Part shown: piece after piece, positions 16,924 through 25,611 of the stretch
How the letters are laid out: every line of letters starts with the position of its first letter
Numbering within the stretch: the stretch's first letter is position 1
Source of the DNA: Desulforudis sp.
Lineage (GTDB): Bacteria; Bacillota; Desulfotomaculia; Desulfotomaculales; Desulforudaceae
Direction: 5' to 3'
Assembly: GCA_003604975.1 (NCBI GenBank)
Contig: QZIR01000017.1
Span: 1-64,000, forward strand
Length of the DNA stretch: 64,000 nucleotides
Made by a program: the position numbers and the translations under genes
Notes under the pieces: model-generated
The model's input: only the letters and a program-made list of their open reading frames with translations
Told to the model about the DNA's origin: nothing
Databases searched by the model: none

Positions 16924-17889
16924 TCATACCTGGATGTCCAGGGGTACATACTCATTGATCTTTGATTCGACCCCCAGTACTTCGACTACGGAGGCGATGC
17001 GACCCGTCTCCACCTGTAGACTCTGGATCCCGAAGCCGGTATTACGCCAGCGCCCCTCAAGATCACCCAATGCAGTACGAAAAAGCGTCACATATCTGCT
17101 GTCAGGCAAGACAATCCGCCCGGTCAGCTGGCCGTCCCTGAGTTCCACGACGACCCAAAAGGCGCCGAACGTCGGTGTTTCTAGGTTGAGCACCAACCGA
17201 ACGGGGTCGGTTGCCATTTCGGAACCCTTCGGACTGGGCAACACCAGGTAGAGGATCCCCTGAAACCACTCTCCCCCGTTCAGGGAGAAGGCGTACAGGT
17301 TCCCCAGTTCCGGATGACTTGTCGAGGCGCGGTTCAGCAGTTCTTGTCCTGCCGGATCGGCATTCCCGCGGCCCAAAAGGTAGGCCAGCACCCGGCTGAA
17401 TACCGCAGACTGGTCCGGTAGATCCAGGGTCATCAGCCAGGCCCGCGCGGTCAGATAGGCCGCCCGTTCACTCTCCGGCAAACCACGCAATTCAGCCATG
17501 ATCTTCTGAATGACTTCCCGGTAAACTGGCAGGTTCCAGCGCAGCAACTCGCGCAGTACCGGACCGGACTGGGCGGCATCCGGAAGCCCGAGGGCCCGGG
17601 CCAAGTCAGGCAGGGTCACCCCCTTGCCTCCCGCGGGAGCCGGAGAGACATGGCGTACTCGGATCTGGTCCTTGCTGATCTGTTCAATGATCGCCCAGAA
17701 GTGCTCTCCTGGTCGCGAGGGCAGGTTTCCTGCAGCACGGTAGAGGCTACCCTGCAGGTTGACGATCCCGCCGCCGGTACCCAGTTCGACCAACTGAAGA
17801 CGTACGACCTGCCCGGGTAAGAACTGTGTCATCAGCCGGAGCGCGTCCATCACCACCGGCTGAATCGGGCTGATCCCCACACCCACCAC
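16924..17889 (-). CDS. FliK-like hook-length control domain protein
   Basis: 321 residues. The C-terminal third resembles the Flg_hook (FliK C-terminal) domain: beta-rich segments 'PVRLVLNLETPTFGAFWVVVELRDGQLTG' and 'FRTALGDLEGRWRNTGFGIQ'. The centre (about 95-200) is helical and of unknown fold. GTG start at 17889; an internal ATG about 13 codons later is possible. It precedes the FhlB-like gene, a pairing known in Firmicutes. It is probably not a classical FliK because no long Gln/Pro-rich N-terminus exists. Confidence 0.65.
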   Translation of the reverse strand: MVGVGISPIQPVVMDALRLMTQFLPGQVVRLQLVELGTGGGIVNLQGSLYRAAGNLPSRPGEHFWAIIEQISKDQIRVRHVSPAPAGGKGVTLPDLARALGLPDAAQSGPVLRELLRWNLPVYREVIQKIMAELRGLPESERAAYLTARAWLMTLDLPDQSAVFSRVLAYLLGRGNADPAGQELLNRASTSHPELGNLYAFSLNGGEWFQGILYLVLPSPKGSEMATDPVRLVLNLETPTFGAFWVVVELRDGQLTGRIVLPDSRYVTLFRTALGDLEGRWRNTGFGIQSLQVETGRIASVVEVLGVESKINEYVPLDIQV

Positions 17890-18034
17890 ACCAATCTTAG
17901 ACTGAGTTTCCAGTAGGTACTATGATCATTATAGAGCAGAAACCCGGGGTGAACAAACCGGTCTTGGGATCTGGGATCTCCCAAAAATCCGGGAGAAACA
18001 TGTTCCAGAATGACCGCTGTTGATACCCACGACA

Positions 18035-18043
18035 TGGTATAAT
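18035..18043 (+). promoter_or_regulatory. Extended -10 promoter element
   Basis: TGGTATAAT is an extended -10 box (TGn plus perfect TATAAT) about 50 bases before the ATG of the coiled-coil gene. No good -35 is visible, which is common for extended -10 promoters. Confidence 0.5.
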
Positions 18044-18091
18044 GTACCTAAGGTAATAGGCAGGCTGATCGGAAGCTGGAAAGGAGTGATG

Positions 18092-18517
18092 ATGGTGGAG
18101 GAAATCCTGAAAACCATTCTGTCGAGGTTGGACTCCTTGGATAATGGACAGAGGACTCTTCAGGACGGACTGAAAACCCTTCAAGACGGACAGAAGGCAC
18201 TTGAAGACGGACAAAAGGCCATCTGGGGGAAACTCACTGAACACGACGGGATCCTGGGAACGCTGCTGGAGCGTACCTCAAGTGTGGAGATGCGTCTTGA
18301 TAACGTGGAGAATCGTCTTGAAGGTGTGGAAAAGAACCAGGCCCGGCTTGAACTCCGCATAGAAAATGAAGTCATTGAAAAGATCAAGGCGCTTTTCGAC
18401 GACCGGGAGATCCAGAATAACCGGTTTGACATCATCGAAAACAAGCTTGACGGTGTCTCTCTCGACTTGCGTTATCTCGTAACGCGGGTTATCAGGCTGG
18501 AACAAGTCGCGAAGTAG
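18092..18517 (+). CDS. Coiled-coil protein with LxDGxK repeats
   Basis: About 141 residues. AAGGAG at 18081 and the ATGATGGTG cluster mark the start; I take the second ATG. The N-terminal half is a seven-residue repeat (TLQDGLK, TLQDGQK, ALEDGQK), followed by more heptads (MRLDNVENRLEGVEKNQARLE), so the whole chain should be one long coiled coil. No catalytic motif. Such proteins occur in Desulfotomaculum relatives, but I know no function. Confidence 0.65.
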   Translation: MVEEILKTILSRLDSLDNGQRTLQDGLKTLQDGQKALEDGQKAIWGKLTEHDGILGTLLERTSSVEMRLDNVENRLEGVEKNQARLELRIENEVIEKIKALFDDREIQNNRFDIIENKLDGVSLDLRYLVTRVIRLEQVAK

Positions 18518-18611
18518 AAGTGACTGAGCCGACACGGTGCACCGTGTCAAGCACTTAACCCTTTCTTCCCACCAGCCGAAGCATGAAGTCAGTTATTTCC
18601 ATGCAACACAA

Positions 18612-18638
18612 AAACCCCGCAATACCTTTGCGGGGTTT
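18612..18638 (-). terminator. Terminator after tRNA-Thr
   Basis: AAACCCCGC pairs with GCGGGGTTT around nine bases. It lies just beyond the CCA end of the minus-strand tRNA-Thr and reads with a TTTTTG tail on that strand. Confidence 0.8.
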
Positions 18639-18648
18639 AACTTTCTAA

Positions 18649-18724
18649 TGGAGCTGATGGCCGGATTCGAACCGGCGACCTGCTCATTACGAGTGAGCTG
18701 CTCTACCTACTGAGCCACATCAGC
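18649..18724 (-). tRNA. tRNA-Thr (CGT)
   Basis: 76 bases including an encoded CCA. Acceptor GCTGATG pairs with CATCAGC; anticodon loop CTCGTAA gives CGT, decoding ACG. T arm GCCGGTTCGAATCCGGC is perfect. A terminator follows. Confidence 0.95.
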
Positions 18725-18858
18725 ACAAGGTGGGTATAAAGAACCCACATATAAGATAATAGCAAGGGAATCAACCCGTGTCAACGACCGCATTTATCCG
18801 TTAATCTATGCGCCGTAGGGAGCGTGTAGGGAGCGTGCCTGGCACCTCTCTACATAAG

Positions 18859-18888
18859 AATAAGTTAATAACTTAAGTGCCTGGCACC
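18859..18888. repeat. 30-bp dispersed repeat, copy A
   Basis: Thirty bases identical to 57744-57773 except one position; the right end holds GTGCCTGGCAC, an odd-centred palindrome. A partial copy (GTGCCTGGCACCTCT) lies at 18835-18849. The upstream gene ends inside this copy. Confidence 0.8.
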
Positions 18889-19131
18889 TCTGGAGGTAAT
18901 CTCCCACACGATCCCGTCGAAGGTGACCAGACCCGCTTCCTGTAGACGTTCGAGCGCCTTTCGGGTGATATATTCCACCGGAATGTCCGTAAAGGATGGC
19001 GGCACCAGGAGCAGTTCGTGCGGCCGGATCTCGATGCACAGGGCCACGTCGCCCTCTTCAGACGGTCCGACCAGTTCCAGGAATTGCAGAATATCGAGTT
19101 GACGATTGGTCAGTTCCCTCTGATCACTCAT
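18865..19131 (-). CDS. Small winged-helix-like protein
   Basis: 88 residues with the look of a winged-helix DNA-binding fold: 'LTNRQLDILQFLELVGPSEEGDVA' and 'VEYITRKALERLQEAGLVTFDGIVWEIT'. The ATG overlaps the end region of leuS, two bases before its stop, so the two are coupled. The last nine or so residues (RGARHLSY) are encoded by a dispersed repeat that also supplies the stop, so the original C-terminus may have been changed. Function unknown. Confidence 0.55.
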   Translation of the reverse strand: MSDQRELTNRQLDILQFLELVGPSEEGDVALCIEIRPHELLLVPPSFTDIPVEYITRKALERLQEAGLVTFDGIVWEITSRGARHLSY

Positions 19132-19132
19132 T

Positions 19133-21613
19133 CTACTTCACGACGATGTTGACCAGCTTCTTCGGCACGACAACCACCTTCACGATGGTCTTGTCTTCGA
19201 GGAGTTTCTGTACGCGGGGCTGTTCCATGACCGTCCGCTTAACCTCTTCATCCGAAGACTCTGCGGATACCACCACCCGGTCACGGACTTTGCCGTTAAT
19301 CTGGACGACTACCGTGGCCTGGTCCTCCACAAGCAGGTCAGACCGGAATTCGGGCCAGGGTTCCTTGTGGACGCTGTCAGTATGACCGGTGCGGCTCCAG
19401 AGTTCGTCCGCCATAAAGGGGGCGAACGGGGCCAGCAAGCGGATCAAGTTCTCCACGGCCTCGCGCCACACGGCCCGTTCCTGGTCCATCTCCGGCACCC
19501 GGTCACGGTAGTGGTACATGCCGTTGACCATTTCCATAATCGCGCTGATCGCGGTATTGAAGTTGAACCGGGTTTCCACGTCCTCGGTAACCTTTTTAAT
19601 CGTCAGGTGGGTTAGTCGGCGCATCTCGCGGTTGACCCCGACCAGCCCTTCCGGCGGTATCGTCGGTGCCTTGGCCACCGCCCCCGCCAGAGGCGTTACC
19701 AGGCGCCAGACGCGGGTCAGGAAGCGGAAGCAGCCCTCCACACCCTGGTCGGACCACTCCAGGTCCCGCTCCGGAGGCGCCGCGAAGAGGACGAAGAGGC
19801 GCGTGGTGTCGGCGCCGTAACGGTTCAGGATCTCCTCGGGGCTAACGACGTTCCCCTTGGACTTGGACATCTTGGCTCCGTCCTTCAGCACCATCCCCTG
19901 GGTCAAGAGGTTGGTGAACGGCTCCTCGACCTTGGTCAATTTTAAGTCATATAAAACCTTCGTAAAGAAACGGGAATACATCAGGTGCAGAATCGCGTGC
20001 TCCACCCCGCCGATGTACTGGTCCACAGCCATCCAGCGGTCCACCTTGTCCAGATCCCAGGGACCACCTTCCTCGCGCGGACTGGTGTAGCGGAAGTAGT
20101 ACCAGGACGAACACATGAAGGTGTCCATGGTGTCGGTTTCCCGTCTGGCCGCTCCGCCGCAGGACGGGCAGTTGGTATGCACGAACTCCGGCGCCTCGAC
20201 GAGCGGAGACTGGCCCGTAGGCTTAAAGGAGACGTTCTCGGGCAGCAGCACGGGCAGATCCTCGTCGGGTACCGGAACGGAGCCGCACCGGTCGCAGTAA
20301 ACAATCGGGATGGGTGCTCCCCAATAACGCTGGCGCGAGATGAGCCAGTCACGCAGGCGGTAGGCCACCTTCGGCCTGCCCAGGCCCTGTTCATCCAGGT
20401 GGGCGTTGATCGCCGCAATGGCGTCCTGCTTCTTTAATCCGTTGAAGGGCGCCGAGTTGACCAAGTACCCTTCCCCGGGGTAAGCCTCGTCCATCGTATC
20501 CGGATCAAGGGCTTCGCCCTCCGGCTGGATGACCACCCGGATCGGCAGGTTGTACTTACGGGCAAACTCAAAATCGCGCTGGTCGTGCGCCGGCACACCC
20601 ATCACGCAGCCGGTGCCGTACTCCAGCAGTACGTAGTTAGCGGTTAGGATCGGCACTTCTTCCCCCGTAAGCGGGTTAATGCAGTAAGATCCAAGCCGGA
20701 TCCCCTCTTTCTCGGCTTCTCCGACGGTACGGTCAAGCTCACTGAGGCTGCGGGCCCGGTGAATAAAGGCCTCCACTTGGGGCCACTGCTCCGGGGCAGT
20801 CAGGCTGGGCACCAACGGATGTTCCGGTGCGAGCACCATGTAGGTGACCCCGTACAGCGTATCCGGACGGGTCGTAAACACCGTGATCTTGTCTTCCCGG
20901 CCCACAATCGGAAACTCGATTTCACCGCCGCTGGAGCGGCCGATCCAGTTCTCCTGCATGATTTTGACCTTATCGGGCCAACCGGGAAGCTTGTTCAGAT
21001 CGCGCAACAGCCGATCGGCGTAGTCCGTGATCTTAAAGAACCACTGTTCGAGTTCCTTGCGCTGCACCTCGGTCTTACAGCGTTCGCACTCACCCGAGAC
21101 CACCTGTTCGTTAGCGAGCACGGTGGCACAGGATGGGCACCAGTTAACCGGGGCCTTGCGCTTATAAGCGAGGCCGTGTTTATAGAAGAACAGAAAAAGC
21201 CATTGGGTCCAGCGGTAGTACCCGGGGTGGCAAGTCGCCACCTCACGGCTCCAGTCGTAGCTGACACCCAATAGCTTCAGTTGTTCACGCATCGCGGTGA
21301 TATTGTCCCAGGTCCATTCGGCCGGGGGTACCCCGTGCTTGATCGCGGCGTTTTCGGCGGGCAGGCCAAAGGCGTCCCAGCCCATCGGGTGCAGTACATC
21401 GTAACCGCGCATGGTCTTGAACCGCGCCACCACGTCACCGATGGCGTAGTTGCGCACATGCCCCATGTGCAGCTTGCCCGACGGATAGGGAAACATCTCC
21501 AGGCAATAGTACTTGGGACGCTCAGAGAAGTCCGGAACTCGGTAGACATCGCCGTCCGCCCACCGCTGCCGGGCCTTCTCCTCGATCTGATGGAAGTTGT
21601 ATTTCTCTTCCAC
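19133..21613 (-). CDS. leuS: Leucyl-tRNA synthetase
   Basis: About 826 residues from the GTG at 21613 ([19 protein letters not shown]). Class I synthetase motifs are '[18 protein letters not shown]' (HIGH) and [11 protein letters not shown] (KMSKS). The editing domain contains TTRPDTLYG and the zinc-ribbon insert has CPSC/CERC. The frame is open further upstream, but that stretch reads through a terminator and tRNA-Ala, so I exclude it. No T-box leader is visible. It makes Leu-tRNA. Full length for the family. Confidence 0.95.
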   Translation of the reverse strand: MEEKYNFHQIEEKARQRWADGDVYRVPDFSERPKYYCLEMFPYPSGKLHMGHVRNYAIGDVVARFKTMRGYDVLHPMGWDAFGLPAENAAIKHGVPPAEWTWDNITAMREQLKLLGVSYDWSREVATCHPGYYRWTQWLFLFFYKHGLAYKRKAPVNWCPSCATVLANEQVVSGECERCKTEVQRKELEQWFFKITDYADRLLRDLNKLPGWPDKVKIMQENWIGRSSGGEIEFPIVGREDKITVFTTRPDTLYGVTYMVLAPEHPLVPSLTAPEQWPQVEAFIHRARSLSELDRTVGEAEKEGIRLGSYCINPLTGEEVPILTANYVLLEYGTGCVMGVPAHDQRDFEFARKYNLPIRVVIQPEGEALDPDTMDEAYPGEGYLVNSAPFNGLKKQDAIAAINAHLDEQGLGRPKVAYRLRDWLISRQRYWGAPIPIVYCDRCGSVPVPDEDLPVLLPENVSFKPTGQSPLVEAPEFVHTNCPSCGGAARRETDTMDTFMCSSWYYFRYTSPREEGGPWDLDKVDRWMAVDQYIGGVEHAILHLMYSRFFTKVLYDLKLTKVEEPFTNLLTQGMVLKDGAKMSKSKGNVVSPEEILNRYGADTTRLFVLFAAPPERDLEWSDQGVEGCFRFLTRVWRLVTPLAGAVAKAPTIPPEGLVGVNREMRRLTHLTIKKVTEDVETRFNFNTAISAIMEMVNGMYHYRDRVPEMDQERAVWREAVENLIRLLAPFAPFMADELWSRTGHTDSVHKEPWPEFRSDLLVEDQATVVVQINGKVRDRVVVSAESSDEEVKRTVMEQPRVQKLLEDKTIVKVVVVPKKLVNIVVK

Positions 21614-21640
21614 TCCGGATACCCCCACGTATAAATTATT

Positions 21641-21672
21641 AAAGCCCTCATCCCACCAGGATGAAAGGCTTT
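21641..21672 (-). terminator. Terminator between tRNA-Ala and leuS
   Basis: AAAGCC(C)TCATCC pairs with GGATGA(AA)GGCTTT with a small bulge, followed on the minus strand by AATAATTTAT. It ends the tRNA-Ala transcript and lies just before leuS. Confidence 0.65.
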
Positions 21673-21687
21673 TAAAGTCGTTCATGA

Positions 21688-21762
21688 TGGTGGAGCTGGC
21701 GGGGATTGAACCCGCGGCCTCTACCATGCCAAGGTAGCGCGCTCCCACTGCGCCACAGCCCC
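21688..21762 (-). tRNA. tRNA-Ala (GGC)
   Basis: 75 bases with encoded CCA. Acceptor GGGGCTG/CAGCTCC; anticodon stem CTACC/GGTAG with loop holding GGC, decoding GCC. Acceptor position 3-70 is a G-U pair; the usual alanine identity pair G3-U70 is therefore present. Confidence 0.95.
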
Positions 21763-21985
21763 ATCACACTTATGTATTATAGAATACGGGTCATGAAAAG
21801 TCAACTTCAATCTAAGACCAAGAATTGCAGGCCATCGCAAAGCCTCACTGACCGCGAGACTGTGACTGACGGCCACATTCACGCCCGTTTTTGATGTGAA
21901 AGCTCTTCCCGGGGACTGTACGGATTACGGTACCAACCTGCGCCACTCGGCTGTTAGAGCGTTGAAGGATACTTGATTATTAGGC

Positions 21986-22345
21986 TCAGATGCTCGCCCG
22001 GATATTTACTACCGGCGCATCGCCCCAGAGTCTTTCCAGGTTGTAAAAAACGCGTTCCTCATCCAGGAAGATGTGGATTACCAAGTGGTTGTAGTCCAGC
22101 AATACCCACCGGCCTTCCTTTTGACCCTCCCGGCGCAGCGGGAAGACGCCCTCGTCTTCGAGTTCTTCTACAATATGGTCGGCAATGGCCTTGACGTGTG
22201 TTGTGGAGCGTCCAGTGACGATCAGGAAATAGTCGCTTACCACCGTTAGTTTACGAATGTCCAGAACGACCGGGTCATACCCTTTTACGCTTTCGGCCGC
22301 CTGTACCGCACGCTGCAGGATCGCATCAACGGTAATGAGCCTCAC
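21986..22345 (-). CDS. rsfS: Ribosome silencing factor RsfS
   Basis: 119 residues of the RsfS/YbeB/Iojap family, which binds ribosomal protein uL14 and blocks 30S-50S joining in starved cells. Family motifs are 'DPVVLDIRKLTVVSDYFLIVTGRST', 'EGQKEGRWVLLDYNHLVIHIF' and 'ERVFYNLERLWGDAPVV'. In most Firmicutes it follows nadD and yqeK; here an RRM gene sits between nadD and rsfS and yqeK is absent. Confidence 0.93.
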   Translation of the reverse strand: MRLITVDAILQRAVQAAESVKGYDPVVLDIRKLTVVSDYFLIVTGRSTTHVKAIADHIVEELEDEGVFPLRREGQKEGRWVLLDYNHLVIHIFLDEERVFYNLERLWGDAPVVNIRASI

Positions 22346-22474
22346 CCTCCTTCTAAAAGGTATACGTCCGTTGTCTAACCTCGTACCTTAGGCTTTCACG
22401 GTCAGCACTACTTAATGCTGATTCGTATCCCTAGCATACCACAAGGGAAATTTCATTGGCAAACCCTGGGCCTG

Positions 22475-22507
22475 AAAAGAAAAAAAGGACGATGCGAAAC
22501 CGTCCTT
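22475..22507 (-). terminator. Terminator downstream of RRM gene
   Basis: AAGGACG (22485-22491) pairs with CGTCCTT (22501-22507); the A-rich flank on the plus strand gives a U-tract on the minus strand. The 340-base gap between rsfS and the RRM gene holds nothing else I recognise. Confidence 0.6.
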
Positions 22508-22685
22508 GACCCCTAAGAACCGATGTGTTCAAAGAAACTTTGAAATACTCGTGACTGGACGCGTTCCCGATCTGAAGATAGCAATCTTCAAGGTCTCCTC
22601 GAATCCGTGGTACACGAGAATCCGGAAGGCAATCTGTAACTTTATACGGCCAACGCCAATCCTTCTTGGCCGTGTCTTCCGCCAG

Positions 22686-22961
22686 CTACCAGCGAGGGTT
22701 GTTCTCGGTACGAGCCCGCGCTTCGTTTACGGTAATCACCCGGCCAGCCATCTCGGCGCCGTTTAAGGCACTGATCATGGCCTCGGCGTCTTCGTCCTTG
22801 ACTTCAACGAAGCCGAAGCCGCGCGAGCGCCCGGTCTGCCGGTCGGTAATGATCCGGCTGGACACTACTTCACCGTATTCGGCGAAGGCCCGTTCCAGAT
22901 CTTCCGCCTGGGTCGACCAAGGGAGGTTACCAACGTATAAGGTCCGTGCTATGCTAATCAC
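22686..22961 (-). CDS. RRM RNA-binding protein
   Basis: About 91 residues, a single RNA-recognition motif. RNP2 is LYVGNLPW and RNP1 is RGFGFVEV, with aromatic residues in the usual RNA-stacking places. The GTG at 22961 has AAGGAA upstream; a longer frame exists but lacks a site. Single-RRM proteins in bacteria resemble the cold-responsive Rbp proteins of cyanobacteria and probably bind mRNA. It sits where yqeK is normally found. Confidence 0.88.
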   Translation of the reverse strand: MISIARTLYVGNLPWSTQAEDLERAFAEYGEVVSSRIITDRQTGRSRGFGFVEVKDEDAEAMISALNGAEMAGRVITVNEARARTENNPRW

Positions 22962-23001
22962 CTCATTTCCTTTTTGAGTATTATTTGCAGCAGGCAACGC
23001 C

Positions 23002-23622
23002 CTAATGCAAATCTTGTTGATACAACCCATGGATAAAGATGTACTCCTCAACTACTTCTGGCAACAGATACTTGATTGGTTTACCGGCCCGGACCCGGCG
23101 CCTGATGTCCGAAGACGAGATTGCCAGCGCCGGTACTTCCAGCGGCACAATCCGGGCAATCAGATGGGGCGGCAATTCCTGGAGACGCTCTTTCAGGTTG
23201 TTCAAATCATGTCCTGGACGGGTGGCGGCGATGAAACAGCATCTCTTGAGCAGTTCCTGCACCCTGTGCCAGGAGAGAATCTCCAAAACCGCATCTGCTC
23301 CGGTAATGAAGAATACCTCTTCAGGCCGATAACGCCGGTAAACCTCCTGGACGGTGTCAAACGTGTAGGAGGGGCCGGGACGGTTTATCTCCAAGTCCGA
23401 AACCTCGAAAAAAGGATTGGATGCGACGGCAAGCGTGGTCATGGCCAGGCGATGCTTGGCTTCGGAGATCCGGTGATCGGTCTTGTGGGGCGGTCGACCT
23501 GCTGGGACGAAAACCACCTTTTCAAGCTGAAACTCGTGACGGACACCCTCTGCGGCAACCAGATGGCCGTAATGAACGGGATCAAACGTACCGCCCATTA
23601 CCGCAAGCTTCCTCAACTGCAT
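23002..23622 (-). CDS. nadD: Nicotinate-nucleotide adenylyltransferase
   Basis: 206 residues. Makes nicotinic acid adenine dinucleotide from NaMN and ATP in NAD synthesis. The nucleotidyltransferase motif GGTFDPVHYGHL near residue 10 and the second motif 'ALAISSSDIRRRVRAGKPIKYLLP' (ISSTxIR type) are intact. Full length. It lies between proA (upstream) and the RRM gene (downstream) on the minus strand. Confidence 0.94.
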   Translation of the reverse strand: MQLRKLAVMGGTFDPVHYGHLVAAEGVRHEFQLEKVVFVPAGRPPHKTDHRISEAKHRLAMTTLAVASNPFFEVSDLEINRPGPSYTFDTVQEVYRRYRPEEVFFITGADAVLEILSWHRVQELLKRCCFIAATRPGHDLNNLKERLQELPPHLIARIVPLEVPALAISSSDIRRRVRAGKPIKYLLPEVVEEYIFIHGLYQQDLH

Positions 23623-23768
23623 GAACCTTCCTGTGCATTGATTGACTCAAATTATACTGCCTGAAATGGTAGGAAGCAAGCATTTCCCCGATTTTCTCCC
23701 TTAGCAGCGTTCGGAGGCCTCTTATTCCCTACGGTCAGCTTATGCCCGTTTTCGTCCGCCGGTCACCC

Positions 23769-25034
23769 TCATGACCGAGTCTGGCCCTCACCATAGATAA
23801 TGTACTTGATCGTGGTCAGCTCCTTGAGCCCCATCGGTCCCCGCGCGTGTAGCTTCTGGGTCGAGATCCCGATCTCGGCCCCGAAACCGAACTGGAAACC
23901 GTCCGTGAAGCGCGTCGAGGCATTGACGTATACGGCAGCAGCGTCCACCTCACGCAGGAAGCGCCTCGCGTTGGTGTAGTTTTCGGTGACAATCGCTTCA
24001 GAGTGCCTGGTGCCGTAGCGGTAAATATGGTCCACGGCTTCTTCGAAATCCCGCACCACGCGTACGGCAATGATCAGATCCAGGTACTCCGTAGCCCAGT
24101 CATCCTCGGTCGCGGGCACGACCCAATCCGCAAACTCCCGCGTCTGGGGGCAGCCACGCACCTCGACCCCCTGCTCCTGAAAACGCCGTAGCAGACGACC
24201 GGGAAGCAGTTCGGCTGCCACGTCCTGGTGCACCAGCAGCGTTTCCGCCGCGTTGCAAACCCCCGGACGGTGGCACTTGGCGTTGATCACAATCCCGGAA
24301 GCCATCTCCAGGTCCGCTTCGGCATCGACGTAGACGTGGCAATTGCCTACGCCGGTCTCGATCACCGGTACGGAGGCGTTCTGGACCACGAACTGGATCA
24401 GCCCGGACCCGCCGCGGGGAATTAGGGTGTCCAGGTATTCGCTGAGCTTCAGCATTACCCCGACCGCAGCCCGGTCGGTGATGTCGATAAACTCGATCGC
24501 CCCGTCGGGGATACCGGCTGCAGTGGCCGCTTCCGAGATGACCTTTACAATGGCCACGTTAGAATTGATGGCCTCGGAGCCTCCCTTGAGGAGTACGGTA
24601 TTGCCCGCCTTGAGGCAGAGCCCGGCAGCGTCCACCGTAACATTGGGGCGGGCCTCGTAGATGATACCGATCACGCCAAGCGGCACCCGGATCTGTCCGA
24701 CCTGCAGGCCGTTCGGCCTGGTCCACATGGCGTCCACCTCGCCGACCGGGTCCGGCAGACCAGCGACCACTTCCAACCCTTCAGCCATATCACGGATGCG
24801 GGCCTCGTTCAACAGGAGACGGTCCAGAAGAGCCTTGGACAGACCTTTGGCCTTACCGGCCTCGATGTCTTTGGCGTTGGCCTCCAGGATGGCCGGTGTG
24901 TTCTTGATCAGGCTCTCCGCCATGGCCAGCAGGGCGGCGTTCTTCGCCCCGGTGGAGAGGTAGGCCAGCCGTCGGGCGGCCTCCTTCGCCCTTTTGGCCT
25001 TGGCGACCACGCTTTCGCGTATCGCATCACTCAT
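23769..25034 (-). CDS. proA: Gamma-glutamyl phosphate reductase
   Basis: 421 residues; reduces gamma-glutamyl phosphate to glutamate semialdehyde with NADPH in proline synthesis. Catalytic cysteine is in 'INAKCHRPGVCNAAETLLVH' and the family segment 'LIPRGGSGLIQFV' is present. The start overlaps the end of the HIT gene by eight bases. proB lies one gene upstream, so proB-HIT-proA form one unit. Confidence 0.95.
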   Translation of the reverse strand: MSDAIRESVVAKAKRAKEAARRLAYLSTGAKNAALLAMAESLIKNTPAILEANAKDIEAGKAKGLSKALLDRLLLNEARIRDMAEGLEVVAGLPDPVGEVDAMWTRPNGLQVGQIRVPLGVIGIIYEARPNVTVDAAGLCLKAGNTVLLKGGSEAINSNVAIVKVISEAATAAGIPDGAIEFIDITDRAAVGVMLKLSEYLDTLIPRGGSGLIQFVVQNASVPVIETGVGNCHVYVDAEADLEMASGIVINAKCHRPGVCNAAETLLVHQDVAAELLPGRLLRRFQEQGVEVRGCPQTREFADWVVPATEDDWATEYLDLIIAVRVVRDFEEAVDHIYRYGTRHSEAIVTENYTNARRFLREVDAAAVYVNASTRFTDGFQFGFGAEIGISTQKLHARGPMGLKELTTIKYIIYGEGQTRS

Positions 25035-25542
25035 TCTGTTTCCCCCCTTCTTCCTCCATTGCTTTCTGGATCTTCGTGTAGGTAGCCTCCAGCCTCTCGG
25101 AGATCACTTTTACGTCTCCGAGCACAGGCATGAAATTCGTGTCTCCGTTCCAGCGCGGGACAATGTGGATGTGAAAATGCCCCGGGATACCTGCTCCGGC
25201 AACCCGGCCCACGTTGATCCCGATATTGAACCCATCCGGGTTAAAGGCCCGGCGCAGGATCTTGACCATCCAGCGGGTGACCTCGAACAGCTCGAGCATT
25301 TCGGGGCCTTCCAGGTTCTCGATGTCCCCCACGTGCCGCCGCGGAGCGACCAGCAGGTGACCGTTATTGTAGGGGTAGAGGTTCATCAAGACAAAGCACT
25401 GCTCGGTGCGGACGATCAGCAGGTTTTCCGCATCCCGTGCCGGGTCGTCGTTTAGCTTATGACAGAAGATGCATTCCGGATCGGGTTCACTGGCGGCGCT
25501 GGTCACGTAAACGCTGCGCCAGGGCGCCCATAGTTTGTCCAT
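25027..25542 (-). CDS. HIT-family hydrolase/phosphorylase
   Basis: About 171 residues from the ATG of MDKLWAPWRSVYV. The histidine triad is GHFHIHIVPRW near residue 125. An N-terminal CIFC pair with a downstream HVGD suggests a zinc site as in GalT and Ap4A phosphorylase-like HIT proteins. These act on nucleoside phosphates such as Ap4A. It sits between proB and proA and overlaps proA, so it is co-expressed with proline synthesis for unknown reasons. Confidence 0.88.
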   Translation of the reverse strand: MDKLWAPWRSVYVTSAASEPDPECIFCHKLNDDPARDAENLLIVRTEQCFVLMNLYPYNNGHLLVAPRRHVGDIENLEGPEMLELFEVTRWMVKILRRAFNPDGFNIGINVGRVAGAGIPGHFHIHIVPRWNGDTNFMPVLGDVKVISERLEATYTKIQKAMEEEGGKQNE

Positions 25543-25611
25543 TGCGATCACCTCTATAGTAACAATTTGCTGCTAATGCACTTCTCTTTCAAACGTATGA
25601 CGGGGCTGGAA

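Noticed and set aside
21614-21690. T-box leader for leuS
   Set aside because: No T-box sequence (AGGGTGGNACCGCG type) or specifier stem is visible; the hairpin fits a tRNA terminator.
21614-21748. Longer N-terminus for LeuS
   Set aside because: The extension reads through the tRNA-Ala 3' end and its terminator; the family starts at EEKYNFH.
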